Assembly (NCBI GenBank): GCA_037951105.1
Contig: JBAMJV010008442.1
Span: 31,904-95,903, forward strand
From: Echinarachnius parma
Lineage: Eukaryota > Echinodermata > Echinoidea > Clypeasteroida > Echinarachniidae
Length of the DNA stretch: 64,000 bases
Direction: 5' to 3'
Positions 1 to 12,200 of the stretch are shown here, piece by piece (positions within the stretch are counted from its first letter, which is position 1; each line of letters opens with the position of its first letter). Position numbers and translations under genes: made by a program. The notes below the pieces were generated by a model, which saw nothing but the letters and a program-made list of their open reading frames with translations, made no database searches and was not told where the DNA came from.

Positions 1-2560
1 AAGTTTTCAGGTAAATTGCACTAATATGTTTGATATTTCAATACACATTTTGAAATCAAACGTCAATTCGCTATGGACACTTTTTGAAGGTTGAAAAGGG
101 ACCTTCAAAAGAACAAACAAATGTTCTTGCTATGTAAAAGCAGGTCCAAATATCAACAATGTTGAGAAGTTGAATGACTGAGAGATATGAGTATGAAATG
201 TAAAAGTACATTTTTGAAGAAAAAAAAATGTTTAACATGAAATTCAGTGCACAACTGATATGGATTCTTTTTTTTCATCTAAAGAACAGAGAGCATCTAT
301 AGATGCTGACATTTATATTGTCAGGTAAATATCCTCCCATCCAGTAAAAGACAAATTTGCTAATTCTGATGCTTTTAGTTATTTCACTTAACCCATTCAC
401 TACTAGAACAATGTATAGTCTATGGAAATTGCAATATCTCATATTGATTTGGTTCATTAATCTTTGGCGATGAATTCAGACAATTGTCCACGACAACATG
501 GCAAATGCAATTAGAATTATTTAAGAACAAATTATGTAACCACTAAAGGGCATCAATAACTACCCACTGTAGTTTAAAACTGCCCATCAAGGACGAGAGC
601 TATTTCAAGGCAAAATTAATCATTATTTTCAACAAATTGGCAACTCCTAATTTCTTTCTACCTTTTAATGACATCAAAATAGGTGGAAAATGTTAAGTTA
701 TAGAAATTTAAGACAAATATGAAGTAAAATTGCCACAAAGTTGCCAATTTGTATGCAAAAATCTGTTTTTAAATATGATGTGTTGCCAATTTAAGAATTT
801 TCCTAAATTATAGCGATCTAGGCAACAATAAGAATAATTTTTAAAAATAATAAAAGCAGGTAGTGCAACAAACTAGGGCTAAAAAAAATAGAGAAATTTA
901 TGTTTGTTTACCTTGTGCACTTCATATAACTTGTTATCATTTTGCTGAAGTGTAGGACGACCAAACCACAAATATGTGGGCCATCGTCCTTGATGGTGAT
1001 TACAGTGAGATATGTGGTTAAGTATCTCATTGCAGTTAAAAGTATAAAGTAGAGATGTGAAAAAACTCACGGTTAACAAATAATTTTGGATAATGTCTAC
1101 AACCCATATAATAGTGGGCATCAATGATTATCTAGTTTAAATATGTTCAAAGAATGAGATATGCATGTCCACAAGCTTTACAATTAATACTTTTTTTAAG
1201 ATAAGATTAACATTACTTAGGAATCTATAAGAACCTAAATTCAGAATAGTTTTAGAGTCAGTTGATAAAAATTCTCTAATCTTAAACATTATTTCTTTTT
1301 ATACAATTCTACAAATATTGATTCAAAACCCAAATCTAGGCACTTGTTTGCATAATACAATTGTAATTTGGGCACCAAGTACCTTTCGACCATTCTCACA
1401 CATTCTAATTAGCAAAATCTATACGTATTCATCTAGACAGTGACTTTGCACTATGGACTTTTTGCTTTGTTCGAATTCAATAAAGACATTTTAGAGAGAA
1501 GAAAGGTAAAGATTTTGGCAGTTTTACTTTGTTGGAATTCGGTAAAGACATAATTGTAGAGTGAATTTAGGTAGAGATTTTGACAAACCATTATTTCTGC
1601 CAAAGCAAATTCTATGATGAACTTCTAGAAGCTACAAGTTAGCCTCAAACATGAGTACAAATCTTAAATTCTTATTTTCAATTATGACTGAACTAATAGG
1701 AAATAGAAAATAACAATGTGAAATAAATGTGTAAATGCGTACAAACACCTACAAATTTGAAAAATCAAGAAGGATAATAATTTGTATATCAACTGTATAT
1801 ACATGTATATTACTGGCACGGTGATGATGCTACAATGTGATTACAATACAGTACAGGCAAAAGTATGTAAGGGCACATGAACAAGGCTATTTAACATCAT
1901 GACAAACTGTAACTGTGTTTCAAACACTGCCAAACACGACACTCAAATAATGACAACACACATTGTATTTGCTGTGTGTATGTCCACGCACAATCTTGCA
2001 CACGCCACACCATGATCAAAACATTTTGGCATTGTATAATTATCGAGACTGACTTGAAAACTATCTTGAAAACTTTGCAAGCATGCAGCACATACACTGA
2101 AGATTCATGCACTTAACTATTTAAACATATCAGTTTCATTCACTATGGTAGCTTCATATTCTATTCGATTTGCCAGGCTTAAACATAAGCTCAAAAAGGA
2201 TTAAAATTAAAAAGAATTAACTACTATTATGGAAACAATTATCACTATTGACAATTTGTAACATATACATTATATAAAGTTATCAAACAAAGTAACAGAT
2301 TATAGGAAAAAATTATATTTCCTTGCGTAGTAATAATCATGGTACATAAACTAGTTTTAAAAAACCACATGGGGTCCCTAAATAATAAATATATGGATAA
2401 TGTAATCTTTCTCTTAAATTAAGAAATACTTAAAACAAGTTTATCAAAAAAGTTGAAATCAGTTATTTTCCTACCTTCACTGATATAGACAGGAGATTTT
2501 ATGAGACCAGATGGTTATATTGTTAGCAATTAAAGTAACTAGGACAGCCAAGAATTATCA
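1..2560. other. Non-coding AT-rich DNA beyond the MAGUK gene 3' end
   Basis: I see no convincing exon, RNA gene or complete mobile element here. Open frames are short (under 85 codons), AT-biased and without domain features. A fragment of the short TTAA-type dispersed repeat is visible near 388-440 (a 'taaccca' start followed by 'gtctatgg'). Confidence 0.6.
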
Positions 2561-2910
2561 TATGGCACCATCCTACGCAATCCTAGCACCAGTTCCAGGA
2601 ACCAGAGACTAGAACAACACAGTCTGGAATTCTGGTCTGGATTAGGACTAGAATAGAATACCAGATCAACTTAACGCACGACAAGATTGAGATGTGGACC
2701 GTGTGATGTCTTGGTCTAGTCTAGAACTTGTTTGGTAGCCTTCATAAGACTCTTTCTTGTATCCTGGTCTTGTCTAGTCTGGACTCAAAATAGACTAGAA
2801 TATCCAACCCACAAGCCTGGAAACCTTTTTAAGACCGCAGCAGTCTGGGATTCTTGACTGATCTGATCTGGGACTAGATAAGAACATCAGACCCACTGGC
2901 TGGTTAACCC
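2560..2910. repeat. Decayed tandem repeat rich in 'tctggtctag'-like words
   Basis: Several imperfect units share words such as 'tctagtctgga', 'ggactagaatag' and 'cccactggc'/'cccacaagc', spaced roughly 85-140 bp. The repeat lies just beyond the polyA signal of the MAGUK gene. No coding potential is visible. Confidence 0.45.
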
Positions 2911-2916
2911 GGACAT

Positions 2917-2970
2917 GATTAAGACTCTGCTAGGATCACAATATTGGGTCCACAATTTATTCTCACAATC
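2917..2970. repeat. Dispersed repeat copy that carries the gene's polyA signal
   Basis: This segment aligns to 13757-13811: both share 'aagactctgctaggat', then a divergent middle, then 'aatttattctca'. Read on the minus strand, the 'tttatt' is AATAAA. The second copy lies in a MAGUK intron, so the word is part of a dispersed repeat and not unique 3' UTR sequence. Confidence 0.55.
2957..2962 (-). terminator. PALS1: Candidate polyadenylation signal (AATAAA) of the MAGUK gene
   Basis: On the minus strand this hexamer reads AATAAA, about 147 nt past the stop codon, a normal distance for a short 3' UTR. It lies inside a dispersed repeat fragment. Actual use is inferred. Confidence 0.5.
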
Positions 2971-3108
2971 AAGACTAGTGACAAGTGTTCTCTATGCACA
3001 TCCTTTAGCCACAATTCCAACTAGCAAGATGGACTTATTTCAAGACTACATCTACATGTATGTCAAGGAGAGTCTAGGCTTCAGGCCTGGTCTTGGTCTT
3101 GGACCAGT

Positions 3109-3285
3109 CTACCTGAGCCACTTGCTTGGGACCCACTGTTCTTGTGTCTGGACCCGGGAGATGACAGACTTGAGTTCCATGAAGGTCCTCTGAAGATTGT
3201 CGTTGGTGATGGTGTAGTCAAAGTAATCCTGGTACATATTCTCCATACGCTTGCCAATCTGGACCATGTTACGGAGATCCTCATC
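3109..3285 (-). CDS. PALS1: MAGUK last coding exon: guanylate-kinase C-terminus and stop
   Basis: The acceptor reads 'cgtag|GATGAG' on the minus strand. The 177 nt encode DEDLRNMVQIGKRMENMYQD and onward to QWVPSKWLR and a TAG stop. The segment YFDYTITNDNL matches the family pattern 'hYFD..i.N.dl'. An in-frame stop directly after WLR fits PALS1-type C-termini. Splice phase is 0. Confidence 0.9.
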   Translation of the reverse strand, partial: DEDLRNMVQIGKRMENMYQDYFDYTITNDNLQRTFMELKSVISRVQTQEQWVPSKWLR

Positions 3286-6200
3286 CTACGATTACAACAA
3301 AAATAAGATACTGGATTAGAAAAACATAACAAAGTTCCCAGATCTTGATCATATTTTAAAGGTTTTCATCCTACAATCACCAATATGTAAAAAAAAATAA
3401 ATTAAACAAAAATAAAAGATAAGGATTTTTATAAACATCATTAAATGAACCATCATCTACATTAAATGTTTAGAGATGGTGTATTTGAATAATGCTGGTA
3501 ACCAACTCCATGTGCTTTTTAACCCAAATCATATTGCATATGTCTATCCGTCCATCTATCTATTTGTAGATTGACAAGAAAAGTGGTCACTGTAGACAGC
3601 TGGCCTCTACAGTCAGGTTCCATAACACTGTCTTCGTCTGTAGGGGATCATATTTGGTGGCCACTGTAGGCAGGCTGGCTGCTATAGACAGGTGGCCACT
3701 AAGACAGGTTTAACTGTAGTAGACGTATTTTGAAATGGATATAGGGACAGCCCCTTGTGCGCAAATGCACATGAGAAAACTTGGCTATTGATATCCAGAA
3801 GAGCTATGAATTCTACTCACGATGTAGGGCCTCATGTGGCCTTTGTCGGTTGTCATCTTGGCTTTGTGCGTCATCCTTGTTGCTCGCAGCACGTCAATAG
3901 AGGGCGGTTTAATATAAATCACGTACGGCTTCAACTCGGACTGCTTCATGATTCTCAGTGACTGCAATAAAGAAAAAGAAAGAGGGATATTTATGATGAA
4001 TTCTTTGTTCCTCCTACTACGTAATTTGTGTTTCTCTTGAATAACTCGGCTACATTCCATTTTTGCAACAAATGCATACATTTAACCATGATAAAATAAA
4101 TCAAATCAATATCATACTCCAAATTTTAAAATATTGCCACATTTTGTTTTCTCACCTGAGGGTGGACGCACAGCATGCAGACCTGTCCCTCGTCGACCAC
4201 CCGCTTGGTTGCTAGGATACTGGTGCCATAGAGATGACCCTTGTACTCCCCATACTCTATCAGGCGGTTAGAGTCCACTGCTTTCTCCATGATCTCGCGT
4301 GAGACGAAGTAATACTCATTCCCGTCCTCTTCCATAATGCGCTTCGGTCGTGACGTATCTGTAAAATGGATTATAGAACAAATTATTATACTTCTTGTCC
4401 AATTTTGGAAAGAAAGGAGAAGGTTGGTAAAAGGTGATTTGGATTTGCATATCATCTTTTGGATGCCTTGTGCAAAGTGCAAAATATATAATGGCGCTGT
4501 ATTATGTAGTGTGCATAAACTGCCAGAGTAAAACAATTATGAATCTCTGATAAACAGTACAATGTTTGCCTTTATATCACTTGTGAAAATCAGTAAACAA
4601 ATCACAAATCTTGTGGGAACATTGTTAATCAGACGTAAAAAAGGCCAATTGTAATTCCTAAAGTGCTGATGCATAGCATAGACTATATCTACATACTTGC
4701 CAACATTTGAAAGTCAGAAAACTGAACGGACATTGGAAGGGGGTCCAGGGACCCTCCGCAGCGTAGGGCCCCTTGTGGGTTTGTTTTTTTACTTCAAAAA
4801 CGGAACAGTTCCATTAAAAAACGGAACGGTTGGCAAGTATGTATCTATAAGCCATGGGTTATAACGTTAACCCCTTGCCTGCAGGAACCTGGTGAGGTAT
4901 GTATTAACGCTATGGGGTCTGCAAATTCTAGTAGGGAAGAGGTTAATGTTGATAGTACTTACGAGGGATTGCACTGCCAAACATGTCTGGATCACAGGCC
5001 ATCAGTCTCCGCTTCAACTCGTTGCGACCGACACCAGGGGGCCCTGCATAAAAAACAAGCAAAGAAGACATTAATTGACTGCTCAGTCCCATTGCTACAA
5101 ATCTATGTTGGCATGGTTTGAGTGGTTAGTGAAAAATACATGTTTATTTATTGCATGATGCTTAGTTACATAGTCATGAATTGATTCCTCAGTTCACCAT
5201 TGCACAGAGAGCAAGCAAAATATTAATTCTTTTAACCCATTGCTCACGGGAAACAGGTGGGCTATGTACAAAGTCTATGGGGGTTTCGGAATCTCAAAGT
5301 AGACAGGTTAATATAAAAGGAAGATTCTGTTGCAATGTGATGGTGATGATTTTTAGATCAAGATCACATTCAACTCAAATTACAATTGGCGTAAACAATT
5401 AATGTGTTTGAACATCGTGGTCTTACCAATCAATACTATGGGTCTTGGTTGTTCCTGGGTCGGCTTGTACAATGACACCTCCTCATAAGTTAGCACCTCT
5501 TCATTGCCATAGTCTGGAAATAAATACAAATCAAATCAAATCAATAAAACACTGTTAAGACAATCATGGAGTTCGCATAGATAAATATACCACAAAATCC
5601 TAATCATGAAACTGGACCAAAATATTCAAAATGACACATAGATAACATTTTGGACCAGAAAAATACTTTAAATAATCTTCAAATAAACTCTTATTCGGAA
5701 ACCCGTACATGCTCAAATGCAGTTGATCAGTCCCACACAATCATATTGGGTGTTATTTTTAGTCAGCTAACAACTCATTAGCTGGTTGGTAGTTTTCAGT
5801 GATGAAGAAATTAAGGATAAAATGATGAAAGAAACAAGATGATGAAGGAAATACAGAAAAGAAGGGGAAAAAAATGAAGAAGAAACAAAATCAAATAATA
5901 CAACTCTGAAATGAAACTGCAAGTGTTTCGTGAAATCAGATCAAGAATAAACAAACGTGAGATTATCTAGAAAAAAGAAGATGAAGAGACTTGAGAGATG
6001 TTTGTACCTTCATTCTGCTTGGCCTGGTACATGACCTTCTTTATCTTCCTCTTGTTTCCTCTGAAACTGCTCCTGCCACTCACCCGCAAACCTAAAACAA
6101 AATAAAGACAAACACAACAATCATTGATTAGTCAGACCTACAGTTACTAAAATATCAGATAAAAATGAGACATACTGAAGCAGCTTTTCGACTTGCAATC

Positions 6201-9200
6201 AATGGAATATCAGGGTAAAATGAGGCAGTATACTGTCCAGTCTGAAAAGTTTTTACAAACCTGGGGGGCATTGCATAAAACTCAAAGTTGCGTTTGATTT
6301 TGCGTTTGATTACTTTGCGTTTGATCGCTATTGACCGTTGCATAAACATCAGGATCAAACGCAACTTTGTGTCTGATCCACAACATAATTTGACTTCTGT
6401 TTGATATCAGACGCAAAGTTGAGTTTGATATCAAACACAAAGTTGCGTTTGATTTCAAGCTCAAGTCTTTATGCAACGGAGTTGCGTTTAAACGCAAAGT
6501 TGCGTTTGATTTTTGGTGACTTGGGGGTGACTTGCGTCGAAAATCAAATGCAACTTTGCGTTTTGAGTTTTATGCAATGCCCCCCAGGACCTGTAATGGT
6601 GTAAAAATTCAGTGAACACTGACTGAAACAACCATAACTGATATGATTATCAACAAAAACAGATGTAACAACAAAAGGTAAAGAGAGTTATACCGACATA
6701 CAAAAGTATATATATGTTGAAAAATGTGTTGATTTAATAAGCTACAAGCAGCTTTTTAGCTGATTGCTGGCTTTTTAACCGCGATGAAATAAACTCAAAG
6801 TCAAAGTCAAACTTACTACTTTTCTTAAATGAAAGATCCAGTGTTGGGTTGTAGCCTAGGCTGCCGTTGATGATTGAACGTTTATTGGCTAATCTCCTGC
6901 AATGGAAATAAAAAGAAACAAAATGTTGCTCAACATGATGCACCACATGGTCAATTAGTAGAGATCTTGATCAAATAATTAATAGTATATATTAAAGCTT
7001 TGATTGAAAAGGTTCAAATAAATACCCATTTTATTTTAACAAATGTAAAGGACATCTACCTTTCTGAAATCCCTAACTCCTTTATAGATCCCATAGTAGC
7101 TGCCACAACTGACACAATATACTACATATGGGACTACATACCTCTCTTGCAGCTGGCGTCCAGGAATAAGTCCAGCTCTCAGACCTTTGTCTCCGAGTTT
7201 CCTAGCCTGCCACCAGTGTGGGTCATCCTGGTCCACTATGTGTAGGATGTCTCCCTTCCTGAAGGCCAGGCTGGCGTCTGGGCATGGGTTCAACTCATCC
7301 TCGTATGGGTTGTAGTCAAAGTGAGCTCTCACTTTGACCTGCGGGGGAAAGGAAACCAAAAAAGATTATGATAATATTTCAACTAAAAATGTGATGAACA
7401 ACATTTATGCTAACTTTGAAATCTGGCATAGGATACTAGGTTTCCTGGTGCCTGGGCATGGGTTCAACTCATCCTCGTATGTACGGGTTGTAGCCAAGGT
7501 GCGCTCTCACCTTAACCTGAGGAAAATAAAAGGTGTGTGACGTAGAAGGAAGAGGAATATATATTAATAAAAAGGGTACCAGAGGAGAAAGGATAAAGAT
7601 TTAATAATTAGGCAACCACTCCTCCAAAAGTTATGGACTGCACAGCAATGGATTCTAAGGAATCTTTATCATCAGACATTTAAGTACAACAATGTTTGAC
7701 TCTTCTGGGTTGTATTCAAAATGGGCTCTCACATTTACCTGCGGGGGGGGGGGGGGGGGGGGGGTGGGGGCGAGAAGGAAATAAGGATTATCAGAAATCT
7801 TTCCTCCAGTAAAAATTGTGGGTAGTGAATTTTGCTGCCTTAAAAGGTGTTTAGATTTTAAGTGTCCCATTCTATATATCTGGCACCTCCTTCTTTATTT
7901 TGTATCAATAAAACAATCAAAATTAAGAAATGTCAAGTTCTAAGGCAATAAATTCATCTGAATCGCACATTGCCATAAATGTTCACTCAACTTTAATGAA
8001 AATCATCTAGATTCTATCCTTGTGATAAACTGCATCTTTGTTTTCAAGAATATATTTGTGGGTTTTTACGAAACCAAAACCAGAGAGTTTCTCTCCCCAG
8101 AAGGGTGCTAAATAATGTTTAAATAAAAACCGTCTCTCAGTTTGGTGGATTACTCAGATCCTGTTAGAGGAAAACGAGATTTACAGAAAGGGAAACGGTA
8201 AGTAGACTTGGCTTGATTGTGGTCTTCAAAGACTCAGTCATGATGTTTGGACTATTCCATAAGAAAGGTGATAGCTCCTACATAAAAAGTATAATTTAAC
8301 TCATTTAAGATGTTTTGATTTTGGTATACCATTTATTTCATTTAGACCCTAGAAAATGAGAGGAAAATGAGATTTACAGAAAAGGAAATGGTCAACAGAC
8401 TAGACTAAATTGTGGTCTTCAAAAACTCAGTCATGATGTTTGGACTATTCCACAAGAAAAGTGATAGCTCCTACATGAAAAAGGATTTAATTTTGGTATA
8501 TCATTCATTTACTAAGTAATTTAGACCCCGGTAAAACGAGAGGAAAATGAGATTTACAGAAAAGGAAACGGTCAACGGACTAGGCTTGATTGTGGTCTTC
8601 AAAAACTCAGTCATGATGTTTGGACTATTCCACAAGAAAAGTGATAGCTCCTACATGAAAAAGGATTTAATTTTGGTATATCATTCATTTACTAAGTAAT
8701 TTAGACCCCGGTAAAACGAGAGGAAAATGAGATTTACAGAAAAGGAAATGGTCAACAGACTAGACTAAATTGTGGTCTTCAAAAACTCAGTCATGATGTT
8801 TGGACTATTCCACAAGAAAAGTGATAGCTCCTACATGAAAAAGGATTTAATTTGGGTACATCATTCATTTACTAAGTAATTTAGACCCCGGTAAAACGAG
8901 AGGAAAACGGGATTTACAGAAAAGGAAACGGTAAGTAGACTTGGCTTGATTGTGGTCTTCAAAAACTCAGTCATGATGTTTGGACTATACCACAAGAAAG
9001 TGATAGTTCCTAATACATACAAAGTATAATCCACCCCAGTGAAGACAATCTGATTTTGGTAAACTATTCATTTTCATTTAGTCCCCAGACTGAGTATCTG
9101 CGGGTATCGTCTCAGACAAATTTATCTCCATATCAACCCTGATTTATGGTGCCTGGTTTTAACAAACTTTATCATCTCTTAATTTGATTACTAAAGGAGA

Positions 9201-12200
9201 TCAAGACTTAGCTTTTTTAAACAATATGAAGAGGATGAAGATGATTTGATTTTGGTATACTATTCTTTTCATCCCGGCCCGAGTATCTCAAGGAACTGTC
9301 AAAAATGGATTAGTTTAATATTTGATACACTGCTACCATCTGTTTGTAATATTCAAAATGAATCATTACCTAGCAATTGAATCTTCCAGATATGACCATG
9401 TACAACATTTGCGGTTACTTTTTTGTTTAAATACATAACACCAAGTACTTTTCAAACTTTAGAATCATGTTGAATTTGTTGTTAGTTAGATGTTGTGCCG
9501 TCTTTATAGTTCTTATATCAAAGGAAGTAAATCAAGTCAATAATATAAAATGTAATACATCTTTTGAATTCCACATGTTATAATTTATCTCCTTACATCA
9601 GAACCAACCCCTATTTTATTTGAAAAAAATCCACAAATCATGGAAATTTCATCTTTTTTATATCATAATGGACAGACACATGAACAGAACAATCCATTTA
9701 ACAAAAACATCAAGAAAAACAACAAAAAGTGCCATAGAATGCTTCTTTGTTACAAGAGCTTGCAACATGCGAGCTTGCAACATGCTTGGTGCACTGTTTC
9801 ATCATATATTCTAGAAGGGGTTCTAAGTTTGTGAGAAAACAGACAAGTTTCTACTGCTCACACATAAAATGTATCATATTTTGTTCTAAAAAAAATGAAT
9901 GAATACAATAAAAAATGTATCATGTTTCATCATTTTATTGAAGGGGGTTCAAAGTTTGTTAAAAAACACAAGTTTCTACTGCTCACATAAATGTATCATA
10001 TTTTTAAAGTAAAATATAACAAAATAAAAATGTATTAAAAAAATGAATAACAAAATAAAAATGTATCACACTTCACCATTCATTCAGTACTTACAATAAT
10101 TTTCTTGAGAAATTAATAATTCTCCACTTTTAGGGGCTAATTACAACAAACCTTGAGTGGGTCTCTTATGGCAGTGTGAAAATCTTCTACCAAGGCTGCA
10201 GCGGCGGCACCCATGGCAGTAGGGTTGGATGTGGCGCCCAAGAGAGGAGGGGGTGAGGTGGCTACGCCCTGTCATGTGACATGCAGTGATGGTGGTGGTG
10301 AAGGTGCAAGCAAACAAACAAAAAAGGGGAGGGGTAATACAACATGAAACATGCAGATTATTTATTGTTCAAAACAAGCTGTGAGGGATAACAGAATTAT
10401 GACATGTTATAAGCAGCACTGGAGCACGTCAGGTAAGTATTTATCTTGATGCTCACGCAGCTGTTTTTAGTTACCTTATTGAAAAAGAAATTCACATTAA
10501 TCTTCCATAATAAAGGACAAACATGTATTGTAATTCACATTTTACAGGCTACTTTATGTTTAAAGCACCTGGCCCCTCAATCATGAGGTGTAGAACGTTA
10601 CCGAAATTTCACTTCATGACATTAAAACGAAGCCCAAATTGTGCAACATAATACATAATGCACTTTCAATCTAGTAGGTGTATGTGCATGACCCAAGGCA
10701 CAAGACGAGGGAGAAGAAAATACTATGATTTCTGGAAAATTAGTGCACAGATAATTGACAAAAAATGTGTAAGCATAATACCAGCAATTTACAGCACTAA
10801 TAATGCAAAACAAATGGTGCCCTGACCAATGCAATCTGCATCAAATCAAAGGGATAAGCTAGAGTGAAGGGGGAAAGGGCCAGAGGTCAAAAGGAAGTTT
10901 GGATAATTCGGTTGTCAGTTGAAATTGGTTAATTACAAAAAGTGGATTCCCAAACAAACCTTGCATTAATATATACCAGAGATTTACGACACAAATGCAA
11001 AGCAAAAGGTGCCTAACATACATGTACAGTAACAAAGCTTGGTCCAACGGATTGGGGGCACACTCTCTAATAGTAATTTTTTTATTTTTTTTATTTAACC
11101 TATATGTCTTTTGTTTTTTTAAAATCAATAATTGGGAAGGAAGACATGTGCCCCCCTCTTTGCATTATATATATTTTCTGAATGTTATTTATTGATATCT
11201 TTTCAAATTATTGGGGGCACCCCTCCCCCCCCCCCCCCCCCAAAAAAAAAATAAATAAATAAATAAAAATAAATAAATATGCCACTGCTTTTGCATACAT
11301 ACATACATACATACATGTACATACGGAAATCCTCCAAAATAACTCTTTTCTTTACTGGCCCATTTGGGCAAGTAAAACAATACATTTGTGGATTTTATTT
11401 GCCTGAACAGAAAATGTACTTGCCCACTCTATTTTTTATGAGATTTACATGTAAAGAATTACATTTTTCTCCTGTAGTTGACCAATACTTTAATTGCCCA
11501 ATCGGGCAACCAAACTAGACTATTTATGACATTTTACTTGCCCGACATCAATTTTTACTCGCCCTGTGCAAGCGGGCAAGTGATTGTGTCAAGCCCTGCA
11601 TATGCAATCTGGTTCACATCAGAATGGTGTCAATATGATTATATCAATTTGAGAGAGGGGGGGGGGGGGGGGGGGAGGGAAGGGGGGAGGAGAGGGAAAG
11701 GGGAAATACCAATAATTATTTAAGACAGTTATCCGTGGAAGACGGTCAATTGAATTAGAATGACCTCCTCTGCCCGCCAATCAAGCTCAACTGGTATGGT
11801 TCCTATTCCTCAAAAAGTGTCTGTGTTCACAAGGGTTTAGTTTATGGAGGTATTAACCTGTTCCCTACTGGAGTTTGAAATCCCCATAGAGTTAATACAG
11901 GACCAACCAGCCCATAGTCAATGGGTTACAGACTCTTTATTATCTATTTTTAAAAGACAATTTTGGTTACTAATTGAGATCAAATTTTAGACTTTTCAGG
12001 TTCATATATCAATTTTTAATCCCCTTTTTTACCCTGATTTCTGATGCCTGATTTACAGAAACTTTATTTTCACGTACTAGAGTTGAAATTCCGCTAGAGT
12101 TTATTTTATGGGTTAATTTGGCTATTGAATAATATAAGATCAAGTTTTCAATTTTTCTGGTTCATAAATTAATTGTTAACCTTTAATGCCTGGTTTAAAA

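Noticed and set aside
4126-4536. Minus-strand 136-codon open frame as an intact gene
   Set aside because: Only its middle (4156-4358) is coding; both ends read through splice sites into intron.
7655-7870. Decayed SH3 exon copy 3 as a functional mutually exclusive exon
   Set aside because: Homology ends after about 35 nt and no donor follows that would keep an SH3 fold.
8150-9076. CRISPR array
   Set aside because: This is a direct 180-bp satellite-type array without short repeat/unique spacer alternation, in a eukaryotic intron.
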